The notes under the pieces are model-generated. The model did no database searches. It had not been told where the DNA came from and worked only from the letters and a program-made list of their open reading frames with translations. From positions 1 through 33,336 of the forward strand of contig JABWBO010000067.1 of assembly GCA_013360465.1 (NCBI GenBank): a DNA stretch of 33,336 bases. The letters are read 5' to 3'. The number at the start of each line of letters is the position of its first letter. Position 1 is the first letter of the stretch. The stretch is from Anaerolineae bacterium. GTDB lineage: Bacteria > Chloroflexota > Anaerolineae > Aggregatilineales > Phototrophicaceae. A program made the translations under genes and the position numbers. Shown here piece by piece: positions 26,782 to 33,336 of the stretch.

Positions 26782-28776
26782 ATGATAGGGCAGCGAATAC
26801 CCTCGAAAGTTCTGCTCATCGGGACCATCCTGGTCGTCGCCGTCATCCTGGCGCTGGGCGTTGCGCCCAAAGCCAGCACCGTCGCCCAGGGTGACGCCTC
26901 GTCCTGGCAGGCGATTGCCGAGCAGCGCGGCTTGACCGAAGCCGACATGCGCGCCGCCGCCATGACCTACACCCCCAGCGGCGTGATGGACGAATATGTC
27001 ATGTTCGCTTCCGCCGGACAGGGCGGTCAGGTCCTGGCGATCGGCTTGCCGTCGATGCGTCTGCTCCGCCTGATCTCGGTCTTCGCTCCGGAGCCATGGC
27101 AGGGCTACGGCTATGGCGCAGGCAACGAAATCCTGGAACAAGGGTTCATCGACGGGCAGGAAATCCTGTGGGGCGACACGCACCACCCCGCCCTCAGCGA
27201 GACCAACGGCGAATATGACGGCAACTGGCTGTTCATCGGCGACAAAGCCAATGGGCGCGTGGCGGTCATCGATCTGCGCGACTTCGAGACCAAGCAGATC
27301 GTCCACAACCCCGCTTTCATGAACGATCACGGCGGCACTTTCGTCACCCCCAACACCGAATACATCGTCGAAGGCGGGCAGTATGGTCTGCCACTCGGCG
27401 CAGAATATGCCCCGATCGCCGACTACCAGACCGCCTACAGCGGCATGATCACCTTCTGGAAGTTCGACAAGGAAGCCGGTCGCATCGACTTCGAAAACTC
27501 CTTCGCCATGGAACTGCCGCCCTACTGGCAGGACCTCTGCGATTCTGGCAAGGGTGTCTCTGAAGGCTGGGTCTTCTGCAACTCGTTCAACGCCGAAATG
27601 GCGACCGGCGGCATCGAAAGCGGCAACCCGCCCTTCGAAGCCGGCGTCAGCCGCGGCGCGGTCGATTACCTGCACATCATCAACCTGGAAGCGGCGGAAG
27701 CCGTCTTCGCAGCGGGCGGTGCGGTGGATGTCAACGGTTTCAAGGTGATCCCGCTGGAGACCGCCATCGAAAATCAGCTGCTCTACCTTGCGCCCGAACC
27801 CCGCAGCCCGCACGGCGCGGATGTGACGCCTCGGGGCGACTTCATCTCCATCGGCGGCAAGCTCGACCCGCATGTCTCGGTCTACAGCTTCCAGAAGATT
27901 CAGGACGCCATCGCCGCCGGAACGAGCGAAACCGACGTCTTCGGCGTGCCGGTCCTGGCGCTGGAAAGCGTCCTGGAAGCGCAGGTTGAACTCGGCTTGG
28001 GACCGCTCCACACCGTCTATGACGACCAGGGCTACGCCTACACCAGCCTGTTCCTGGACAGCGCGGTCGCCCGCTGGAGCATCGGCGCGGAAGGCTATCG
28101 CCCGCAGGACGGTTGGTCGCTGATCAACAAGACGCCTGTTCAGTACAACGTCGGTCACCTGGCGGCGGCTGAAGGCGATACGGCGACCCCCGACGGACGC
28201 TTCCTGGTCGCGCTCAACAAGTGGTCGGTGGATCGCTTCCTCAGCACCGGTCCGCTGCTGCCGCAGAACCTGCAGCTCATCGACATCTCGCAGCCTGGCG
28301 ACCAGACGCAGATCCTCTACGATCTGCCGATCACCGGCGCGGAACCGCACTACGCGCAGATCATCAAGGCGGATAAGCTCCACGCCTGGGAGGTCTATCC
28401 GGAAGTGGGCTGGGACCCGGTCACTCAGTCGGTGTCCCCGAACGCCGTCCTGCAGGGCACGGAAGGCATCACCCGCGACGGCAATAATGTCAACGTCCGC
28501 ATGACCGCCGTCCGCAGCCACATGACGCCGGAACATGTCGAAATCATGGCGGGCGACCATGTGACCTGGACGATCACCAATGTCGAACGCGCGCGCGACG
28601 CCACGCACGGCTTCGCCATCCCGTACTATAATATCAACCTGAGCATTGAACCGGGCGAGTCGATCACCTTCGAGTTCGAAGCCACCCGCGCCGGCGTGTT
28701 CAGCTTCTACTGCACGGAATTCTGTTCCGCGCTCCACCTCGAAATGATGGGCTATATGATGGTCCGCCCTGAATAA
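26782..28776 (+). CDS. nosZ: Nitrous oxide reductase, clade II (Sec-exported)
   Basis: The start ATG at 26782 follows an AGGAG site; longer frames lack sense. The 664-residue protein has a Sec-type signal (MIGQRIPSKVLLIGTILVV) with no twin arginine, as in clade II enzymes. All seven CuZ histidines appear: H134, H135 (THHP), H183 (NDHGG), H344 (PHGAD), H410 (PLHTV), H459 (VGHLA) and H523 (EPHYA). The C-terminal cupredoxin domain has the CuA ligands H609, C644, C648, H652 and M655 in CTEFCSALHLEM. Glu replaces the Trp usual between the cysteines in clade I; its main-chain carbonyl is the ligand. It reduces N2O to N2 outside the cytoplasmic membrane, taking electrons from a c-type cytochrome such as the one at the window end. 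Confidence 0.95.
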   Translation: MIGQRIPSKVLLIGTILVVAVILALGVAPKASTVAQGDASSWQAIAEQRGLTEADMRAAAMTYTPSGVMDEYVMFASAGQGGQVLAIGLPSMRLLRLISVFAPEPWQGYGYGAGNEILEQGFIDGQEILWGDTHHPALSETNGEYDGNWLFIGDKANGRVAVIDLRDFETKQIVHNPAFMNDHGGTFVTPNTEYIVEGGQYGLPLGAEYAPIADYQTAYSGMITFWKFDKEAGRIDFENSFAMELPPYWQDLCDSGKGVSEGWVFCNSFNAEMATGGIESGNPPFEAGVSRGAVDYLHIINLEAAEAVFAAGGAVDVNGFKVIPLETAIENQLLYLAPEPRSPHGADVTPRGDFISIGGKLDPHVSVYSFQKIQDAIAAGTSETDVFGVPVLALESVLEAQVELGLGPLHTVYDDQGYAYTSLFLDSAVARWSIGAEGYRPQDGWSLINKTPVQYNVGHLAAAEGDTATPDGRFLVALNKWSVDRFLSTGPLLPQNLQLIDISQPGDQTQILYDLPITGAEPHYAQIIKADKLHAWEVYPEVGWDPVTQSVSPNAVLQGTEGITRDGNNVNVRMTAVRSHMTPEHVEIMAGDHVTWTITNVERARDATHGFAIPYYNINLSIEPGESITFEFEATRAGVFSFYCTEFCSALHLEMMGYMMVRPE

Positions 28777-28793
28777 GGGATGAGCGATGAGAA

Positions 28794-28883
28794 CTGAGGG
28801 ATGAGACTTACTCATCCCTCAGGCTCAGATGGCTCAGCTGCAGGTTCCATCATGGGGGACAGGGGCATTGGCTCCTGTCCCCC
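28794..28883 (+). promoter_or_regulatory. Two strong stem-loops between nosZ and the next gene
   Basis: CTGAGGGATGAG (28794-28805) pairs perfectly with CTCATCCCTCAG (28811-28822), and GGGGGACAGG (28854-28863) with CCTGTCCCCC (28874-28883). Neither is followed by a T-run. They may stabilise nosZ mRNA or partly stop transcription, so that nosZ is made in excess over the accessory genes. Confidence 0.55.
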
Positions 28884-28911
28884 AACCCTAATGAAGAAGA
28901 AGAGGTCCACC

Positions 28912-29580
28912 ATGACTGCCAACACAATGTCCAAGGCGAGCGTCAGCGCTGTCGAGTCTTCCCGTCCATCCGGGTTGGCGCGCCTGCTGCGCTGGCTGCC
29001 CTCCGTGCTGTTCATCCTCGCCGGCGTCCTGCTGTTCGTCTCGATCAACCAGCCGTACTGGGGACTGGTGCTGCAAGCGCCGCAGTATCCTGGCGGCTTG
29101 CAGATGCGCGTGTTCGTCAACAACATGACCGGCGACGACGACCCGCGACTCGACGAAGTGCGGGAAATCGACGGTCTGAATCACTACATCGGCATGAAAT
29201 CGCTTTATGAAGCCGCCAAGCTGGAACGATCCATCGCCATCCCGGCGGTCATCCTGATGGCGGTGATGCTGGCGGTCGCGGCGGTCTGGCGGCGGCGCTG
29301 GACGTGGCTGCTGGCAGTGCCGGCGATGCTGTTCCCGTTCATCTTCCTGGCGGACCTCGCCTACTGGATGGCGAACTTCGGTCAGAACCTTGATCCCTAC
29401 GCGCCGCTGTCCAGCTCCATTCAGCCGTTCGTCCCGCCGGTCCTGGGCGAAGGCGTTATCGGGCAGTTCAAGACGGTCGCCTATGTCGATACGGGCTGGT
29501 ACATCATTATCACCGGCAGCGCACTGATCCTGGTCGGCGTGCTGATCCGCGTAGTCGGCATGGTTCGGGCAAGGGGCTGA
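28912..29580 (+). CDS. NosB-like polytopic membrane protein of the nos cluster
   Basis: The chosen start MTANTMSKASV (28912) has AGAGG 6 bases upstream; the longer frame from 28801 runs through the stem-loops. The 222-residue protein has four hydrophobic segments: SVLFILAGVLLFVSI, IAIPAVILMAVMLAVAAV, WLLAVPAMLFPFIFLADLAYW and WYIIITGSALILVGVLIRVVG. A loop of about 65 residues after the first helix (PQYPGGLQMRVFVNNMTGDD) probably lies outside. Clade II nos clusters usually carry nosB, a polytopic membrane protein, directly after nosZ. Position and topology fit that; sequence identity cannot be proved here. It may help electron transfer or assembly. Confidence 0.7.
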   Translation: MTANTMSKASVSAVESSRPSGLARLLRWLPSVLFILAGVLLFVSINQPYWGLVLQAPQYPGGLQMRVFVNNMTGDDDPRLDEVREIDGLNHYIGMKSLYEAAKLERSIAIPAVILMAVMLAVAAVWRRRWTWLLAVPAMLFPFIFLADLAYWMANFGQNLDPYAPLSSSIQPFVPPVLGEGVIGQFKTVAYVDTGWYIIITGSALILVGVLIRVVGMVRARG

Positions 29581-29586
29581 TCTTCT

Positions 29587-31050
29587 ATGAATGCCCGTCT
29601 GTTCCATGCCTCCCGCGCTTCACTGGGGATCATCCCCCTGCTCGTCCTGATGATGACCCTCGTATCCGCGCCGGTTCAGGCGCAAAACGTCCTGACCGTC
29701 GGGTCGGGCGGCGCCTATGAGACGATTGCGGCGGCGCTGGCGGCGGCGAATGGCGGGGATGTCATCGAAGTACACGGTGGGGTTTACCCCGCCCCGCTGA
29801 CAGTCGATAAGAGCGTCTCGCTCATCGGCATCGACCATCCGGTCATCGACGGCGGTGGGCAGGGCAGCCTCGTCCTGATCACCGCACCTCAGGTCCTTTT
29901 CAGCGGTTTCATCGTGCGCAACAGCGGGCAGAGCCTGGCGCATGAAGACACCGGCATCATCATCCAGGCGGAGAATGTCACCGTTCGAGACAACCTGCTC
30001 GACAACGTGATGTTCGGCATCTACTTTGCCGATGCGTCCGCCGGGCTGGCAGAGGACAACGTCATTCGCGGCATCCCGCTTGACGAGAGTATGCGCGGCG
30101 ACGGTATTCGAGTCTGGTACAGCCACGACGTGCAGCTCATCGGCAACGAAATCACCGGCGGGCGCGACATCCTGATCTGGTATGCCGACAATATCACCAT
30201 CCGGCGCAATCATATTCACCACAACCGCTACGGGCTGCACTTCATGTTCAACAAGAACGCGACCGTGCAGGACAACATCATCGAACACAATTCCGTCGGC
30301 GCCTACATGATGTATTCCGCCAATCTGGTGCTGACCGGCAATCAGTTCATCGATAACCGGGGGGCGAGCGGCTACGCAGTCGCCTTCAAGGACATGGACA
30401 GCGCCAGGGTGCAGCGCAACATCTTCATCGGCAACATCTCTGCTCTGTATCTGGACAATTCCCCGTCGCTCTACGATGTCAATAACACCATCGAAGACAA
30501 CTTCATCGCCTATAACGACATCGGGCTGACGGCGCTGCCATCCGTCCAGCGCAACATCATCCGACGCAACACTTTCCTGGAAAACTACCAGCAGATCAGC
30601 GTCCAGGGACGCGGCGATCTGCTGCGCAATCAGTGGACCTACGAAGGCGAGGGCAACTACTGGAGCAACTACGTCGGCTACGACCGCGACGGCGACGGGA
30701 TCGGCGATATGCCGTTTCGCGCCGAAAAGCTCTTCGAAAGTCTGACCGACAATGAACCGGTGCTTCGCTTGTTCGCCTTCAGCCCCGCCAGCCAGGCGAT
30801 TGACTTCGCCGCCTCGGCGTTCCCGTCGCTGCGCCCTGATCCAAAGGCAATAGACGAAGCGCCGCTGATGACCTATACTTTACCCGCCGGAATGACAGAA
30901 GATTCACCGGGGGTTGCTGTCCCCCTGGCAGCCGCCGCCTTCGCACTGCTGGGCGTCGGCGCATCGATCTGCGTCGTCGCGCTGCGAAGCGGCTCGAACC
31001 GGCGACAGCCAGCACGACCACCCGTAGGCGTCGCCCAGGGAAGTCCTTAG
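29587..31050 (+). CDS. nosD: Copper-site maturation protein NosD
   Basis: The 487-residue protein has a Sec signal peptide ending PVQAQ (about residue 33). It is followed by a long right-handed beta-helix made of parallel repeats such as GIIIQAENVTVRDNLLDNV, GIRVWYSHDVQLIGNEITG and YADNITIRRNHIHHNRYGLH. A C-terminal membrane helix (AVPLAAAAFALLGVGASICVVAL) anchors it. NosD works with the NosFY ABC transporter to supply what is needed to build the CuZ centre of NosZ. It starts 6 bases after the NosB-like gene and is followed by nosF, the standard order. Confidence 0.92.
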   Translation: MNARLFHASRASLGIIPLLVLMMTLVSAPVQAQNVLTVGSGGAYETIAAALAAANGGDVIEVHGGVYPAPLTVDKSVSLIGIDHPVIDGGGQGSLVLITAPQVLFSGFIVRNSGQSLAHEDTGIIIQAENVTVRDNLLDNVMFGIYFADASAGLAEDNVIRGIPLDESMRGDGIRVWYSHDVQLIGNEITGGRDILIWYADNITIRRNHIHHNRYGLHFMFNKNATVQDNIIEHNSVGAYMMYSANLVLTGNQFIDNRGASGYAVAFKDMDSARVQRNIFIGNISALYLDNSPSLYDVNNTIEDNFIAYNDIGLTALPSVQRNIIRRNTFLENYQQISVQGRGDLLRNQWTYEGEGNYWSNYVGYDRDGDGIGDMPFRAEKLFESLTDNEPVLRLFAFSPASQAIDFAASAFPSLRPDPKAIDEAPLMTYTLPAGMTEDSPGVAVPLAAAAFALLGVGASICVVALRSGSNRRQPARPPVGVAQGSP

Positions 31051-31064
31051 GGCGCGGGGAGTAC

Positions 31065-31952
31065 ATGATGATCACAGCCAAAAACCTCAGCAAACGATAC
31101 GGTAGGGCGCTCGCCCTTGACAACCTGTCTTTCAGCATCGAGGCGGGTGAAGCGGTGGCGCTGTGGGGCGCGAATGGCGCAGGCAAGACCACCACGCTGC
31201 GCTGCCTGCTCGGCGTTCAGGGCTTCGAGGGCGAACTCCGGGTCAACGGCATCGATGTGGCGCAGAACAGCAAAGCAGCGCGCGCCGCCATCGGCTACGT
31301 GCCCCAGGAGACGCGCTTCTACGATATGCCCGTCCTGGAGACGCTGCACTTTTACGCCCGGCTCAAGAAGGCGAGTGCGGCGCGGGTCGGTGCGGTCCTG
31401 GAACAGGTGCAGCTGACCGCCCACCAGAACAAGCGCGTGAGTATGCTTTCCGGCGGCATGAAACAGCGCCTCGCGCTGGCGGCGGCGCTGCTTTCCGACC
31501 CGCCGATCCTGGTGCTGGACGAGCCAACCGCCAACCTGGATGTGCAGGCGCAGCGCGACTTCATCCAGACCGTGCAGGCGCTCAATCAGTCCGGCAAGAC
31601 AATTGTCTTCTCATCGCACCGCCTGGACGAGGTGATCGCCCTCGGCAGCCGCGTGCTGGTGCTTTCCGAAGGCAGGCTGCAGCTGGAATGCGCGCCGCCG
31701 GAACTGGCGGGCAAACTCGGTCTGCACCGCTGGCTGCGCATCTGGGTGGCGGCGCAGCACAAAGAGCCGACGCTCCAGGTCCTCAACGAGCAGGGCTACA
31801 CCTTCATGCCCAACGGTCGAAGCGTCTACGTCCAGGTCAGCCTGGGCGGTAAGATCGCGCCGCTGCGTTCTTTGGAACAGGCACGCATCCCCGTCGAAGA
31901 CTTCGACCTGATCGAAGGCGAAATGTCGCCCTTGGAGGGAAATCATGATTGA
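31065..31952 (+). CDS. nosF: ABC transporter ATPase NosF
   Basis: The 295-residue ATPase has Walker A GANGAGKTT (about residue 36), Q-loop YVPQETRFYD, signature LSGGMKQR, Walker B ILVLDEPTANLD and switch histidine in FSSHRLDE. A C-terminal extension of about 80 residues follows. It drives the NosDFY machinery that matures NosZ copper sites. Tandem ATG codons at 31065 and 31068 are both possible, with GGGGAG 5 to 8 bases upstream. It overlaps nosY by 8 bases. Confidence 0.92.
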   Translation: MMITAKNLSKRYGRALALDNLSFSIEAGEAVALWGANGAGKTTTLRCLLGVQGFEGELRVNGIDVAQNSKAARAAIGYVPQETRFYDMPVLETLHFYARLKKASAARVGAVLEQVQLTAHQNKRVSMLSGGMKQRLALAAALLSDPPILVLDEPTANLDVQAQRDFIQTVQALNQSGKTIVFSSHRLDEVIALGSRVLVLSEGRLQLECAPPELAGKLGLHRWLRIWVAAQHKEPTLQVLNEQGYTFMPNGRSVYVQVSLGGKIAPLRSLEQARIPVEDFDLIEGEMSPLEGNHD

Positions 31953-32802
31953 CTTCGCCAACGTCTGGGCGATCACCCTGAAAGAACTGCGCGATGCGCT
32001 GCGCAACCGCTGGTTCATCGTCTTCACCATCGCCTTCGCCGTGCTGGCGCTGGCGCTTTCCGCGCTGACCCAGAACAGCGGATCGCTCACCCGCACGGTG
32101 AGCTACAGCCGCACAGCCGCCAGCCTGATCAATCTGGTCATGCTGTTCGTGCCGCTGATCAGCCTGACGCTCGGTTCAGCCAATCTCGTCGGCGACCGCG
32201 AGACCGGCGCGCTGTTCTACCTGCTGGCACAGCCGGTCAGCCGCGTTGAGGTGCTGCTCGGCAAGTATCTGGGGCTGGCGGGCGCGCTGCTGGCGACGCT
32301 CACGCTGGGCTTCGGCGCGGCGGGCGCGGCGCTGGCGCTTCAGGGCAGCCTTCAGGATGCCGGCGGCTACCTCTTCTCGGTGGTCCTTGCTTACCTGCTG
32401 GCGCTGGCGATGCTCAGCCTGGGCTTTCTGATGTCCACCCTCGCCCGGCGGACGACGGCGGCGCTCGGCGGCGCGCTGTTCCTGTGGCTGCTGCTGGTCT
32501 TCATCGGCGACCTGGGCGTCATGGGCGCGTCGGTCGCCATGCGTTTGCCGATTGAAACGGTCTTCACCATCGTCGTCGTCAACCCGCTTCAGATGTTCAA
32601 GATCGCCTCGATCCTGACCATCCAAGCCAGCCTGGATGTGCTGGGACCGGCAGGCATGTACGCCGCCGACCAGTTCGGCAGGCTGCTGCTGCCGCTGCTG
32701 CTGTCCGGCTTGGTGCTGTGGATCGTCATCCCTTTGGCGGCAGCGCTCAGCCTGTTCGCCCGTCAGGAAAAGTTCGTCATCAAGCGCAGTGCGCTTGCTT
32801 AA
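31945..32802 (+). CDS. nosY: ABC-2-type permease NosY
   Basis: The 285-residue protein has six membrane helices, starting WFIVFTIAFAVLALALSALT after the amphipathic VWAITLKELRDALRNR. The segment NLVGDRETGALFYLLAQPVSRVEVLLGKY (GDRETGALFYLLAQPVSR as core) is typical of ABC-2 permeases that include NosY. It overlaps nosF by 8 bases, which fits the NosF2Y2 complex. A c-type cytochrome gene follows after 33 bases. Confidence 0.92.
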   Translation: MIDFANVWAITLKELRDALRNRWFIVFTIAFAVLALALSALTQNSGSLTRTVSYSRTAASLINLVMLFVPLISLTLGSANLVGDRETGALFYLLAQPVSRVEVLLGKYLGLAGALLATLTLGFGAAGAALALQGSLQDAGGYLFSVVLAYLLALAMLSLGFLMSTLARRTTAALGGALFLWLLLVFIGDLGVMGASVAMRLPIETVFTIVVVNPLQMFKIASILTIQASLDVLGPAGMYAADQFGRLLLPLLLSGLVLWIVIPLAAALSLFARQEKFVIKRSALA

Positions 32803-32835
32803 AGAAGTCGAGTGCTGGTTCTACAGGAGAAGTTC

Positions 32836-33336
32836 ATGTCGCAGCATCATGATCAAGGCGATCCCCAGCTGAATCCTAACCTGGCGGCTGCCGCTCTCAT
32901 CCTTGTCTTCTTCGTCATCCTTGGCGTGATCCTGATCGGCGCGCCGCTGATGCCGCCGGAATCCTCCGGCGACTCGCAGGGCGTTGTGGTCGCGCAAGGG
33001 GAGATGACCGAAGCGCCGTCCCTTGAGCCAACCCAGGAACCGACGCTCCCGCCCACCGGCACGCCGCTTCCGACTGACGAGCCTACTCAGGAACCGACGC
33101 TCCCGCCCACCAGCACGCCGCTTCCGACCGACGAGCCTACTCAGGAGCCGACCCCCGCGCCGACCGAAGCCGCCGCCGCTCCTCCTGAAGGCGCAGTCGT
33201 CCTTGCCGATTATGACCCCGCCCTGGTTGAACTGGGGCGCACGCAGTTCACCCTCTGCGCCGCCTGTCACGGCGCCGATGCGCGCGGTCTGCCCAACCTC
33301 GGCAAGGACCTGGTGGAAAGCGAATTCGTCGCCTCC
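32836..33336 (+). CDS. Membrane-anchored c-type cytochrome, cut by the window end
   Basis: The start at 32836 follows an AGGAGA site 6 bases upstream. Residues 16-36 (LAAAALILVFFVILGVILIG) form an N-terminal membrane anchor. A Pro/Thr/Glu-rich linker of about 45 residues follows, built from an 18-residue tandem repeat. A cytochrome c domain starts near residue 130, with the heme motif CAACH at C141, C144 and H145. The frame is open at the window edge, so the distal methionine is not visible. In clade II nos clusters small cytochromes such as NosC carry electrons to NosZ, and the long flexible linker fits such a role. Confidence 0.85.
   Translation, partial: MSQHHDQGDPQLNPNLAAAALILVFFVILGVILIGAPLMPPESSGDSQGVVVAQGEMTEAPSLEPTQEPTLPPTGTPLPTDEPTQEPTLPPTSTPLPTDEPTQEPTPAPTEAAAAPPEGAVVLADYDPALVELGRTQFTLCAACHGADARGLPNLGKDLVESEFVAS
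33025..33150 (+). repeat. 54-bp tandem repeat in the cytochrome linker
   Basis: Units start at 33025, 33079 and 33133 (last one partial). Each encodes EPTQEPTLPPTxTPLPTD, with G or S at x. The DNA copies are almost identical, which points to recent duplication and possible length variation between strains. Confidence 0.8.

Noticed and set aside
26596-28815. A 739-residue open frame antisense to nosZ
   Set aside because: It mirrors nosZ codon bias in a GC-rich gene. The sense strand has all copper ligands, and the antisense protein has no recognisable domain.
28801-28911. N-terminal extension of the NosB-like protein
   Set aside because: It is translated from hairpin sequence; the later ATG at 28912 has a better ribosome binding site.
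33025-33150. Possible CRISPR-like repeat
   Set aside because: The repeats are contiguous, in frame and encode a Pro/Thr/Glu linker; there are no unique spacers.

Overview
The window looks like a chromosomal segment of a GC-rich bacterium, probably of the phylum Chloroflexota (Anaerolineae-like). This is inferred from protein style and context, not from a marker gene. The clues are a NACHT-FGE fusion, a nos cluster with a Sec-type (clade II) nitrous oxide reductase, many short intergenic palindromes ending in CCCTAC, and large carbohydrate ABC operons. I see no rRNA, tRNA or CRISPR array.

Layout. (1) 1-1655: the 3' part of a NACHT-type gene fused to an FGE/SUMF1-fold domain. Its 5' end is cut off by a sequence carrying three copies of a 15-base repeat, which looks like the end of a mobile element. 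(2) 1831-6390, minus strand: LacI-family repressor, then a GH144-like (PF10091-type) glucanase, then a GH35 enzyme; the three genes overlap. (3) 6474-8985: a divergent promoter with a 24-base near-palindromic operator, followed by a GH94 phosphorylase. (4) 9171-21900: a small sugar-binding protein, then a tightly overlapping operon holding a 970-residue binding lipoprotein, two permeases, an NHL-TPR-YIP1 fusion, a DUF5696-like secreted protein and two more permeases. No ABC ATPase for sugar uptake is encoded here. (5) 21947-23600: an orphan reading frame on the minus strand, a composite palindrome and a decayed TPR gene. (6) 23611-24930: a cytoplasmic GH13 alpha-amylase-family enzyme, divergent from the first of two Crp/Fnr regulators. 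(7) 25097-33336: two Crp/Fnr regulators, then nosZ, a NosB-like membrane protein, nosD, nosF, nosY and a c-type cytochrome cut by the window end.

How it may work. The GH35, GH144-like, GH94 and LacI genes resemble known or proposed beta-1,2-glucan utilisation sets. I infer that the locus imports beta-1,2-linked (or cyclic beta-1,2-) glucan fragments through the unusual transporter and degrades them in the cytoplasm, under LacI control. The giant binding protein, the NHL-TPR-YIP1 protein and the DUF5696 protein form one translationally coupled unit with two permease pairs and have no assigned role. This is the best candidate for an undescribed system. Separately, the nos cluster encodes N2O respiration. 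TGTGA-N6-TCACA-type sites lie in front of nosZ and in front of the second Crp/Fnr gene, which suggests a small regulatory circuit.

Mobile palindromes are scattered through the window. One is a 123-bp MITE-like element with 9-bp target duplications. Another lies in frame inside the start of the DUF5696 gene.
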